Shown here: positions 7,028-14,164 of the stretch, piece after piece
How the letters are laid out: the number at the start of each line of letters is the position of its first letter
Position numbering within the stretch: position 1 is the stretch's first letter
Source of the DNA: a virus
Virus record (IMG/VR): IMGVR_UViG_3300036820_000644
Coordinates: 1-28,468 of that record
Reading direction: 5' to 3' (one strand)
DNA length: 28,468 nt
Position numbers and translations under genes: made by a program
The notes under the pieces: model-generated
Told to the model about the DNA's origin: nothing
Database searches by the model: none
Seen by the model: the letters and a program-made list of their open reading frames with translations, nothing else

Positions 7028-8691
7028 TGCGCCAGGCGCTGCGTCCCAATCCGCAGAAGAGGCAGGTGTCGGTCGGACAGTCGATCCCGGCGCCGATCGG
7101 CGGGTGGGACGCCTCGAGCCCGCTCGCCGCCATGCCGATCGAGAACGCCCAGATCCTCGACAACTGGATCCCGCGGGCCGGCTATGTGGAGCTGCGGCGC
7201 GGCTTCACGCCCCAGCAGGTGGGATTCACCGGGCCGATCGAGACCCTGATGGCCTATCGCGGCGAGCCCTCGGGCGATCTGCTGTTCGCGGCCTCGGGCG
7301 GAGCGCTCTACGACGTGACCACCCAGGGGGCGTCGCCGGGCGCGCCGGTCTACAGCGGCGCCACCTCCAACCGCTGGAACTCCACGGCCTTCGCCAATCC
7401 CGCCGGCGCCTGGCTGATCGCCTGCAACGGCTCGGACGCGCCGATCGGCTACAATTCCGGCGCCTGGGCGGCGCTGCCGGCGCTGTCGGGATCGTCGGGC
7501 TCGATCACCCTGAACCCGAACGCCCTCTCCAACGTGTTCGGGCACAAGGGGCGGCTCTATTACCTGGAACAAGGCTCGCTGCGGGTCTGGAACCCGGCGG
7601 CCGGGGCGGTGGGCGGCGCCTGCACTCTGCTGGACCTGTCCTCGATCTTCTCCAAGGGCGGGCGGCTGATCTGCGGGGCCAACTGGTCCTACGAGTTCGG
7701 CCTGACCGCGGACGACTTCGCGGTGTTCATGACCGACCAGGGGCAGCTGGCGGTCTATCAGGGCATCGATCCCACCAGCGCCTCGGCCTTCAGCCTGATC
7801 GGCGTCTACGACCTCGGCCCGCCGCTGGGGCCGCGGGCGATGCTGAAGTTCGGCGGCGACCTGGCGATCGTGACCGCCGACGGCGTGATCCCGCTCAGCC
7901 AGGGGCTGAAGCTCGACCGCAGCCAGCAGAACGAGGTGGCGATGACCGCCAAGATCCTCAACGCCTTTTCCGCGGCGGTGAAGGCCTATGGCGGCAATTA
8001 CGGATGGCAGGGGCTGCTCTATCCGGGCACCTCGCCCTCGGACGACGACGAGGCGGCCGGGGGATCCTTGGCCATCTTCAACATCCCGATCACCACGCTC
8101 GGGACCTCGATGCAGTTCGTGCAGAACGTGCTGACCGGGGCCTGGTGCCGGTTCCTGAACCTGGACGCCTTCTGCTGGGAGCTGGCCAACGGCTGCGTCT
8201 ATTTCGGCGGAGCCGGCGGGGTCTATCAGTGGGACGCGGGCTCGTCGGACAACGGCGTGGCGATCGTGGGCGACGTGAAGAGCGCCTTCACCGATTTCGG
8301 CGACCGCGGCCGGCAGAAGCGCTTCACCATGATCCGGCCGCTGCTCAACACCACGCCCCTGGTGCAGCCGGCGCTGGAGATCGATGTCGACTACCAGGAA
8401 AGCGAGCCCACGGCCGTGCCGACGGTGGTGCAGCAGGGCGATACGGCGGCCCAGATCCGCTACGACTGGACCTCGGCCTCGGGCATCGGCTATGTCGGCG
8501 CCGCGCGCATGCAGGTGAACCTGGTGGGCGACACCTCGACCCCCACCCTGGGCGTCGGCGACACGCCGCCGCACGACCTGGGCATCGACGGCGCGGGCGA
8601 CACCTTGTTCACCCAGAGCGACCTGCCGTTCGACGTGCCGTGCCAGCTGTTGGGCTTCGACATCGTCTATGAGCCCGGCGGCCAGCTCTGA
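7027..8691 (+). CDS. Tail nozzle, tail tubular protein B-like
   Basis: A 554-residue protein with the hallmark N-terminus of podovirus nozzle proteins (T7 gp12-like group): SIPAPIGGWDASSPLAAMP, followed by a stretch about the locus being closed by a NWIPRAGYVELRRG motif. The rest is beta-rich, as expected of the propeller-like nozzle: repeated short strands such as LLFAASGGALYDVT and GRLYYLEQGSLRVWN. It forms the distal tube through which DNA leaves. It follows the adaptor by TGATG overlap and is followed the same way by a GNAT gene, matching the T7 order 11-12-13. Confidence 0.8.
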   Translation: MRQALRPNPQKRQVSVGQSIPAPIGGWDASSPLAAMPIENAQILDNWIPRAGYVELRRGFTPQQVGFTGPIETLMAYRGEPSGDLLFAASGGALYDVTTQGASPGAPVYSGATSNRWNSTAFANPAGAWLIACNGSDAPIGYNSGAWAALPALSGSSGSITLNPNALSNVFGHKGRLYYLEQGSLRVWNPAAGAVGGACTLLDLSSIFSKGGRLICGANWSYEFGLTADDFAVFMTDQGQLAVYQGIDPTSASAFSLIGVYDLGPPLGPRAMLKFGGDLAIVTADGVIPLSQGLKLDRSQQNEVAMTAKILNAFSAAVKAYGGNYGWQGLLYPGTSPSDDDEAAGGSLAIFNIPITTLGTSMQFVQNVLTGAWCRFLNLDAFCWELANGCVYFGGAGGVYQWDAGSSDNGVAIVGDVKSAFTDFGDRGRQKRFTMIRPLLNTTPLVQPALEIDVDYQESEPTAVPTVVQQGDTAAQIRYDWTSASGIGYVGAARMQVNLVGDTSTPTLGVGDTPPHDLGIDGAGDTLFTQSDLPFDVPCQLLGFDIVYEPGGQL

Positions 8692-9449
8692 TGCATCTGG
8701 TGCTGGGCCGTGACGCGGTGGTGGCCGACTGGGTCGCCCGGCGTATCCCGCACGTGGGCGAGGGCAGCGCGTTCGGCCCCTGCGCCGCGATCGGGGTCGA
8801 GGCCGAGGATGGCGCCCCGCTGGGCGGAGTGGTGTTCTCGGGCTGGCAGCCGGAATGCCGCTCGATCGAGGTCAGCTTCGCCTCGGCCAGCCCGCGCTGG
8901 CTGACCCGGCGGCTGATCGGGGCGATCCTGAGCTATCCGTTCGTGCAGCTGGACTGCCAGAGGATCACCGCCCTGACGCCCCGGCGGGCCAGGGCCGCGC
9001 GGCGCTTCATCGACGCCTTCGGATTCAAGCGAGAGGGCCTGATCCGCAGGGGCTTCGGCGACGACGACGCGGTGGTGTCGGGGATGCTGAGGCGGGAGTG
9101 GGAGGGGAGCCGGTGGGTGCAAAAAAGTAAGCTCACGCTCGAACAGGAAACCTCGATCCCGTTACCTCAGGGCGACCACCGGGCTCGGCGGCGGCTATCC
9201 CGCGCTCGGTTAAATCAGCATCCACTAGCCGAGAATCCGCATGCCTTAGCTGCATGGCCCCAACGCCTGTCGTGTAGATTGTGCTCTCCGTCACTTTGTA
9301 GTATGCGTCCGTTTGCAGCTTGTTTTTGCGCCGGGGGGCCAAATGAATCGGTTGCTCACGCTTGCGGCGATTTCGGAAGTGCTGCTAAGCGGATGCGCCC
9401 AGCTTCCGCAAAATGTGGTCGTGCCGATCAATTCGATTCCGACTTTTGA
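8691..9449 (+). CDS. GNAT-fold protein in the T7 gp13 position, with an aberrant C-terminal extension
   Basis: Residues about 1-145 form a GNAT acetyltransferase-like domain: the LGGVVFSGW strand, then a helix (PRWLTRRLIGAILSYPF), the strand QRITALTPRRARAARRFIDAFGFKREGLIRRGF and a final GMLRREW. Podophages commonly carry such a protein just after the nozzle gene, in the place of T7 internal virion protein gp13. The usual protein ends near residue 145. Here the frame runs through an A6 tract at 9121-9126 and continues for about 107 extra residues of non-family sequence, overlapping the start of the next gene. A -1 shift at the A-run would meet TAA at 9128-9130 and give a normal-length product. 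The extension is therefore suspect. Confidence 0.65.
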   Translation: MHLVLGRDAVVADWVARRIPHVGEGSAFGPCAAIGVEAEDGAPLGGVVFSGWQPECRSIEVSFASASPRWLTRRLIGAILSYPFVQLDCQRITALTPRRARAARRFIDAFGFKREGLIRRGFGDDDAVVSGMLRREWEGSRWVQKSKLTLEQETSIPLPQGDHRARRRLSRARLNQHPLAENPHALAAWPQRLSCRLCSPSLCSMRPFAACFCAGGPNESVAHACGDFGSAAKRMRPASAKCGRADQFDSDF

Positions 9450-10149
9450 TTCGTCGAGCATAGTTTCGTCATCCAATGGCATTCTCGCAGCTGACATCGC
9501 GAAGATTCCTGGAACGATATGCTGGCCTGACGATCAAGGCCTATGCGATTCAAAGACATTTCTTGCTGGGCAATATTTTTCGACTGGGTCGAAGGTCAAT
9601 GTTACCGCGCCGACTACGGTGCAGCCAAGCTATGATTCATTGCTTGATAACATGTACAGTGCCTCGGGAAATGTTCCCTTCCTTTCGGCGAGCGGCTCGC
9701 TAACGGAATACGATGAAATCAAGGCTACGACCGTCGGCACGGCAACTTTCGACAATTCGTCTCCAAACGCCGGGTTTCCCGGGTTGTCCGCGATACAGGC
9801 GGCCCTGACCAGTGCTGGTGCGCCGCCTAGCCTTCAATACGTGTATTGGATCTCAGCCGCCAACACTATAGCTGTCTCAAGGGATACTTACACGAAGGTC
9901 AACTCCACTGCACAGGTGACTGGTACGGCGTTCGGTGCAAATGGAATGACGTATAACGACGGTAGCATAAGCCAGGAGACCGTTTGGATTGGATTGTTTG
10001 CACACAAGATTTATCTTAATGGAACTCCAAATAAGCTTATATCAAGTCAGAATGTAAGAACACTGGGGCAGGTGCTGCGAAATCTTCCTGCCTTAGAGAA
10101 GATTCCGTTCGTTAAGACGGATTCAAAGGGCCGGATCGCGTCTCATTGA
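9343..10149 (+). CDS. Putative lipoprotein, prophage moron
   Basis: A 268-residue protein starting at ATG 9343, with a G-run (GGGGGG) just upstream; an in-frame ATG at 9313 precedes it but would bury the signal. The N-terminus MNRLLTLAAISEVLLSGCA is a lipoprotein signal peptide with lipobox LSGC, so Cys18 would be lipidated. The mature protein is Ser/Thr/Asn-rich with short hydrophobic strands and no recognised domain. The region is close to 50% GC, clearly lower than the roughly 68% of the tail genes on the left. It breaks the late gene order, so it is probably a recently acquired lysogeny-expressed moron. A surface role such as superinfection exclusion is possible but untested. Confidence 0.65.
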   Translation: MNRLLTLAAISEVLLSGCAQLPQNVVVPINSIPTFDSSSIVSSSNGILAADIAKIPGTICWPDDQGLCDSKTFLAGQYFSTGSKVNVTAPTTVQPSYDSLLDNMYSASGNVPFLSASGSLTEYDEIKATTVGTATFDNSSPNAGFPGLSAIQAALTSAGAPPSLQYVYWISAANTIAVSRDTYTKVNSTAQVTGTAFGANGMTYNDGSISQETVWIGLFAHKIYLNGTPNKLISSQNVRTLGQVLRNLPALEKIPFVKTDSKGRIASH

Positions 10150-10160
10150 TCCGCGTCTCA

Positions 10161-10385
10161 TCAACGCTCCCATCTCGGCTTCTCAACTTGGCGAATGAAT
10201 CGCCAGCGCGTGCCGTTGCGTTCGGCCTCGAACCACGCTTCCTCGCCATCGAACTCCGGGATTTCGCCAGGCCGGAAGAAGGTGGTCGGCTGACAGCGCG
10301 TGCCCGCGTTGATGGTGAAGAACAGGGTGCGGCTGCCGGCGTTGGGGAGGGTTCGATGCCGCAGGACTTTGTATGTGTGGATCAC
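10161..10385 (-). CDS. Small hypothetical protein, minus strand
   Basis: A 74-residue frame starting at GTG 10385, preceded on the minus strand by AAGGA with 9-nt spacing. The sequence is protein-like: RTLFFTINAGTRCQPTTFF, then PGEIPEFDGEEAWFEAERNGTRWRFIRQV, with alternating strand-like segments and a charged C-terminus. It converges on the lipoprotein gene. A longer overlapping frame on the same strand (10183-10464) looks like a shadow because of its composition. Family unknown. This may be a small accessory gene of the moron block. Confidence 0.45.
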   Translation of the reverse strand: MIHTYKVLRHRTLPNAGSRTLFFTINAGTRCQPTTFFRPGEIPEFDGEEAWFEAERNGTRWRFIRQVEKPRWER

Positions 10386-10462
10386 GAAAGAAGGTCCTTG
10401 GATCCGTTGACTCCTGCGATGGATATGAGAACAAATAAGGAACTATCCAACGGAGCTCGTCC

Positions 10463-10693
10463 ATGCCCTACGATGGCGGCGCGCGCGAAAACGGTGGATT
10501 GGCGGCCGAGGTCGAGAGGGTGCTGACCGGCGGGGCCCGCCTGAGCATCAACGATCTGTACGGCCTGATAGAGGAAGTGGAGCGGAGCGCCCGGTTCTAT
10601 CCCGGTGGTCAAATGCGCGCCCACGCGGTGGTCGGCGAGCTCTACCGGCGCGCGGTGCTCCTCATCAATGGTGCGGGTGCAGGAGGTTCCTGA
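10463..10693 (+). CDS. Small hypothetical protein
   Basis: A 76-residue protein starting at ATG 10463, with GGAG and 7-nt spacing upstream. The residues LAAEVERVLTGGARLSIND, then LYGLIEEVERSARFYPGGQMRAHAVVGELYRRAVLLIN are amphipathic helices of a soluble helical protein. I do not recognise it. It is the first of a short series of small + strand frames between the lipoprotein and the minus-strand cargo genes. Confidence 0.5.
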   Translation: MPYDGGARENGGLAAEVERVLTGGARLSINDLYGLIEEVERSARFYPGGQMRAHAVVGELYRRAVLLINGAGAGGS

Positions 10694-10732
10694 TCCAATC
10701 CGACGAAAACACACCAAAGACAAAGATTATAA

Positions 10733-10909
10733 GGTCAGCCCACTGGAAGCGGCCCCAAGGATGCGGCAAGCGAAGACCCCGAGGACAAGGTAACGCAGGT
10801 TAAATTCGAGGCCTTGGGCAAGCGGCTGTTCGCCGTGACGCTCGCGCAGTACGCCGCCGAGGAGGCGCGCCAGAAGGTCGAGAAGGCCAAGACCTCCAAG
10901 GAGAGGTAA
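10733..10909 (+). pseudogene. Coding-like small frame without a standard start codon
   Basis: From 10733 to the stop at 10907-10909 the frame encodes a charged helical peptide (KVTQVKFEALGKRLFAVTLAQ, then AAEEARQKVEKAKTSKER) with the look of a real small protein. No ATG or GTG opens the frame before its middle; only an internal TTG and GTG exist after 10800. An upstream TAA at 10730 closes it. Either the start has been lost, or a rare start is used. Function unknown. Confidence 0.35.
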
Positions 10910-10964
10910 GGACGCCCAGATTGCTCCGGGCGTCCGTCGACTAAAGCCTTGAGGGGCGGTAGCC

Positions 10965-11072
10965 ATGGCGCCGACGCCAGACCCAACGGACGCGGGTCAG
11001 ACGCGGCTGATGACGACGGAAGTTCATGGGTTTGGGCCCGTCATTCCGGTTGATGACATGCCCGCGCCGTGA
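10965..11072 (+). CDS. Very short ORF (35 residues)
   Basis: A 35-residue frame starting at ATG 10965, with GAGGGG upstream, and ending at TGA 11070-11072. The peptide is acidic and Pro-rich, ending in VIPVDDMPAP. It is plausible only because of the Shine-Dalgarno and its place in a run of small + strand frames. No function can be suggested. Confidence 0.3.
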   Translation: MAPTPDPTDAGQTRLMTTEVHGFGPVIPVDDMPAP

Positions 11073-11305
11073 GACAATCTAAGCTTCTGGTGGAAGCCAG
11101 ACGCGCTCTCGGCGCGGCCGGTTGGACGGCCCGATCTCCCTGCCAGGAGACGGGCCGTTTCGCTGTCTAGGATCACATATGACGCTTCCTCTGGCGGCGG
11201 CGGGCTTGCCGGCGCCATTGGGTCGAACGTAGCCAATCGGCATGGCTTCGTCTGACGGAAAGGGGCGCAAAGGGTTTTTTGTCCTTGTCGGCAGAGAAAC
11301 GCAGA

Positions 11306-11335
11306 AAAGGGACAAAAACTAGTTTTTGTCCCTTT
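11306..11335. terminator. 30-bp perfect palindrome overlapping a stop codon (bidirectional terminator)
   Basis: AAAGGGACAAAAACT (11306-11320) is followed by its exact reverse complement (11321-11335) with no loop bases left over. On the minus strand it contains the last codons and the TAG stop of the gene ending at 11319. The A/T runs on both sides would act as a U-tail in either direction. Confidence 0.6.
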
Positions 11336-12152
11336 CCGCTACATAGGCGTTGAATAGCGCCCGCGCGCGCTCACGAATTGCGACCTCGCTCGCCTCGTGC
11401 CCGCGTGCAGACAACCAGTCTGCCATCCAGCGCTCGGCGTCGGCGATTTTCCCGGGTTGCCAACCTGCATAAATTGCGATTCCGGCCGCGACCAACACCG
11501 GTTCCCAGAAGTCCTTTCTAGGACGGCCGCCTTTGTTGGGTCCGGGGTCCACATTGATTAGCGGCGCAGTCAGCTCTGGGGCTGTGCGCGCAATGAAGTC
11601 CTCCGCTACGTCCTCGTTTGGCTTGATATCCAAGGACGCCTGGATTGCGCTCGCCTCCACGATGGAGCGCACGGCCTGCGCCGACGAGACATCGATCCGG
11701 TCCTCCCGATTTCGATCCGCCATGACCTCATTGAAGCTCCGGGCGCGGGGAGCAACGCCGAGCTGCGCCGCGAGGTTATCGACTCCGGTTCGATCAAGCC
11801 GCACGCCGGTCAGTTCTATGTCAGGCCCCTCTTGGCGCACGATGAGCGCCTCTACCGCGCTAGCCCGCCGAACCTCGGGTTTGATCGTGATGTTGCCCAG
11901 TTCCCAGAACCGTTCTTCGGCTTCCTCTATCCAGCGGCCCGCTTCCAAGAGCTTGTAGACGGCTACTTGGCCGGAGCGGCCGGACTGATGCACCTCGAAT
12001 ACCTGGTGCGCTGCAGCTCTGACCGCTCCTGAGCGGATGCACGCGGTCAGAGCGTCGATCACCACGGCCGTTCGGGTAGGTCGTAATCGGTCGATGGCAG
12101 CACGTGGCGGATACCAGCGCTGATATTCGTCGACCGGAATTGTGTCCACCAT
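11319..12152 (-). CDS. Alphaproteobacterial hypothetical protein with C-terminal basic helical domain
   Basis: A 277-residue protein, taking ATG 12152 as start; a TTG about 50 nt upstream is an alternative, and neither has a clear Shine-Dalgarno. The N-terminal part (DEYQRWYPPRAAIDRL, then AVVIDALTACIRSGAVRAAAH, then IEEAEERFWELG) and the C-terminal part (GGRPRKDFWEPVLVAAGIAIYAG, then AERWMADWLSARG, AIRERARALFNAY) are patterns I associate with a common group of uncharacterised alphaproteobacterial proteins; the C-terminal GRPRK-helices may bind DNA. It runs against the surrounding late genes and ends inside a perfect palindrome. It may share a transcript with the aspartyl-protease gene 101 bp upstream on the same strand. 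Confidence 0.6.
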   Translation of the reverse strand: MVDTIPVDEYQRWYPPRAAIDRLRPTRTAVVIDALTACIRSGAVRAAAHQVFEVHQSGRSGQVAVYKLLEAGRWIEEAEERFWELGNITIKPEVRRASAVEALIVRQEGPDIELTGVRLDRTGVDNLAAQLGVAPRARSFNEVMADRNREDRIDVSSAQAVRSIVEASAIQASLDIKPNEDVAEDFIARTAPELTAPLINVDPGPNKGGRPRKDFWEPVLVAAGIAIYAGWQPGKIADAERWMADWLSARGHEASEVAIRERARALFNAYVAERDKN

Positions 12153-12253
12153 CGAGGCGGAGGCTCGATCGCTAGCGGCTAGTGAGTCAAGTACGTTGAT
12201 GCTTGGCAACCGGTCGGCGTCCAGCCTTACCCGACTACCGCATTGGCTTGGGT

Positions 12254-14050
12254 CTACGACTTCGCCCCCGCCTGCATCTCCGGCCCGATCCCTCGCGCCT
12301 TGGCGCGGGCGGCGATGGCGGGGGCGATGGCGGTGGCGGCCTCGAGGTCGGCCTGGCCATCGGTGACCTGGCCGAGCTTCAGCCTGGCTACGCCGCGACC
12401 GTAGAGGGACCAGGGCTGTTTGGGCCGGAGCCGCAGCGCCTCGTCGTAGTCGGCGATGGCCTGGCCGTACTGGCCGAGCCGCAGGTGGACCAGCCCGCGG
12501 CTGTCCATGATCTCGGCCATGCCCGGCCTCAGCTTCAGGGCGCGGTCGCAGTCGGCCAGGGCCTGGTCGAGCTCGCGGCCCATCAGGGCTCTCGACCAGC
12601 AGCGGCCATTGAGGGCCTCGGCCAGGCGCTCGTCCTTCGGGTTGGCGTCGATCCATTGGCTGAAGCGGTCGATGGCTTGGTCGTCCAGGCCGGTGTTCTC
12701 GTAGGCCTCGGCGATCTGCAGGCGCAGCGTGGGATCGAGCCTGGCGGCCGCCTCGAAGTCGGCCTTGGCGCCGTCGGGATCGCGGTTGGCCAGCTTCAGC
12801 CGGCCGCGGGCCAGGAGCGCCAGGGTGAAGTCGGGCTGGAGCTTGAGGGCCTGGTCGAGGTCGGAGAGGGCGAGCAGCAGCTGGCGATTGCCGAGACGCG
12901 CCATGGCCCGGTCGTAGGGAAGCTGGGGGTCCTTGGGGTCGAGCTCCATCGCGCGGCTGAAGTCGGCGATGGCCTGGGCGTACTCGCGGCGTGCGGCGGA
13001 GGCGTCGCCGCGGCGGGCGAAGCCGGCGGCGTCCTTGGGCTCGTCATCGGAGGACGCCGCGGGGGGTGCGGCGGCGGACGCGACCTGCGGCCCTGGCGGC
13101 CCGTCCTGCTCAGGGACGAGACGGAACACCGGGCCGCCGTTGTAGGTGAAGTAAAGGCGGTCCTGGCTGCGGGCGAGGAAGATGTGGTGCGACAGCATGA
13201 AGTCGGCGCCGATCAGCATGTCGTTGTCGCCAAGGTCGATCGCGGCCACGCGAAGCCGGGTGTTCTTGATCTCCTCGCCGCCGATCTTGAAGCTGGCGAC
13301 GGGCGCGATCCAGCTCTCGATCGATTTCCTGCCCTCGCCGATCACCAGGCCGGCCTGCGTGACGCCCGGGCCGTCGCGCCGGATACCGGCCCGGCCCGCA
13401 GCGCTCTGGGTGAGGATCGAGTCCGCCGATCCGCTGGCCAACTCCACCTTCATCGGCTGGCCGTTGATCTCGGCCGTCCCCACGACCTGATCGGTGGAAG
13501 ACCGGCGCGGATCCAGCGGGATCATCGCATAGCCCGATCCGGGCGGCGCCCAGTAGGCCAGCGGCTGGTATCCGCAGCCCTTGGGCTGGATGAGCTTGAT
13601 CACGCCGTTGGCGAGATCGATCTCGGAGTCCGCCGCCATCAGGAAATTGCGGCCGAGGACGCCGTCGATGGTCGGGCCGTCCTCGCTGCCGCCGACCAGG
13701 AACTGTGTGCGGGGGAAGTTGGCGCCCACGAAGGTGAAGTTGGAGGCCGTGGCGAGGCCCATGTCGGCCACGCCGTTCACGCCCCTGACGGTGATGTTCG
13801 CCGGCAAGACGCCGATCTTCAGATGGAACCGGTCGGCATGCGAGCGGCTGATCACGCTGAAGGACGAACCGTAGTCGACCAGCAGATGGGCTTCGACGCC
13901 GTTGATCCTGGCGTCGACCACCGGCTGCAGGCCCTGCATGGTCACCGGCATCTGGGCCACAAGGTCGAGCTTGCAGGCGGCGAAGGCGGGCAGCGCCGAC
14001 CCCAGCGCTCCCATCAGGATCGTCGCGATCAGCGGAAATCTTCCAACCAT
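12254..14050 (-). CDS. Secreted retropepsin-like aspartyl protease with TPR repeats
   Basis: A 598-residue protein with a signal peptide (residues 1-24, ending LPAFA). Residues about 40-145 and 185-300 form two retropepsin-like lobes: LLVDYGSSFSVIS with IDGVLGRNFL in the first, and VELASGSADSIL with MLIGADFML in the second. Residues about 325-590 hold seven tetratricopeptide repeats. The family is expected to act in the periplasm, perhaps on or with partner proteins bound by the TPRs. The catalytic motifs are abnormal: DYG (Asp59) replaces D(S/T)G in lobe 1, and ASG (Ala205) lacks the Asp in lobe 2, so activity is doubtful. It is a host-type gene carried as cargo among phage late genes, on the opposite strand. 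Confidence 0.75.
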   Translation of the reverse strand: MVGRFPLIATILMGALGSALPAFAACKLDLVAQMPVTMQGLQPVVDARINGVEAHLLVDYGSSFSVISRSHADRFHLKIGVLPANITVRGVNGVADMGLATASNFTFVGANFPRTQFLVGGSEDGPTIDGVLGRNFLMAADSEIDLANGVIKLIQPKGCGYQPLAYWAPPGSGYAMIPLDPRRSSTDQVVGTAEINGQPMKVELASGSADSILTQSAAGRAGIRRDGPGVTQAGLVIGEGRKSIESWIAPVASFKIGGEEIKNTRLRVAAIDLGDNDMLIGADFMLSHHIFLARSQDRLYFTYNGGPVFRLVPEQDGPPGPQVASAAAPPAASSDDEPKDAAGFARRGDASAARREYAQAIADFSRAMELDPKDPQLPYDRAMARLGNRQLLLALSDLDQALKLQPDFTLALLARGRLKLANRDPDGAKADFEAAARLDPTLRLQIAEAYENTGLDDQAIDRFSQWIDANPKDERLAEALNGRCWSRALMGRELDQALADCDRALKLRPGMAEIMDSRGLVHLRLGQYGQAIADYDEALRLRPKQPWSLYGRGVARLKLGQVTDGQADLEAATAIAPAIAARAKARGIGPEMQAGAKS

Positions 14051-14133
14051 AGCGTGTACTCTAACCCCGCGGCCAAGCTCTGGGGAAGGCCTTAGCCGAA
14101 CCCTAAGACAGGTCGTGCGGCGGCTAGGCTCTG

Positions 14134-14153
14134 GTTCGACACCGCAGTCGAAC
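14134..14153 (+). promoter_or_regulatory. Inverted repeat adjacent to the ribosome-binding site of the virion protein gene
   Basis: GTTCGAC (14134-14140) and GTCGAAC (14147-14153) form a perfect 7-bp inverted repeat around a 6-nt spacer, immediately before AGGAG of the TTG-started gene at 14165. It lies in the divergent region between that gene and the aspartyl-protease gene, so it could be an operator for either promoter or an RNA hairpin that limits translation. Confidence 0.4.
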
Positions 14154-14164
14154 AGGAGCCCCCG

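Noticed and set aside
6910-8574. Long minus frame over the nozzle gene
   Set aside because: Composition is typical of antisense in high-GC DNA; the nozzle protein on the + strand is well supported.
9133-9342. 69-codon minus frame divergent from the lipoprotein gene
   Set aside because: Somewhat protein-like (TDAYYKVTESTIYTTG) but no Shine-Dalgarno, and its start lies over the lipoprotein's ribosome-binding site; too weak to list.
11079-11315. Minus frames in the gap before the palindrome
   Set aside because: No coding character, no ribosome-binding site; the 11073-11318 gap appears empty.
12203-14095. 630-codon + strand frame over the aspartyl-protease gene
   Set aside because: The minus strand shows signal peptide, retropepsin motifs and TPRs; the + frame is its low-information antisense shadow.
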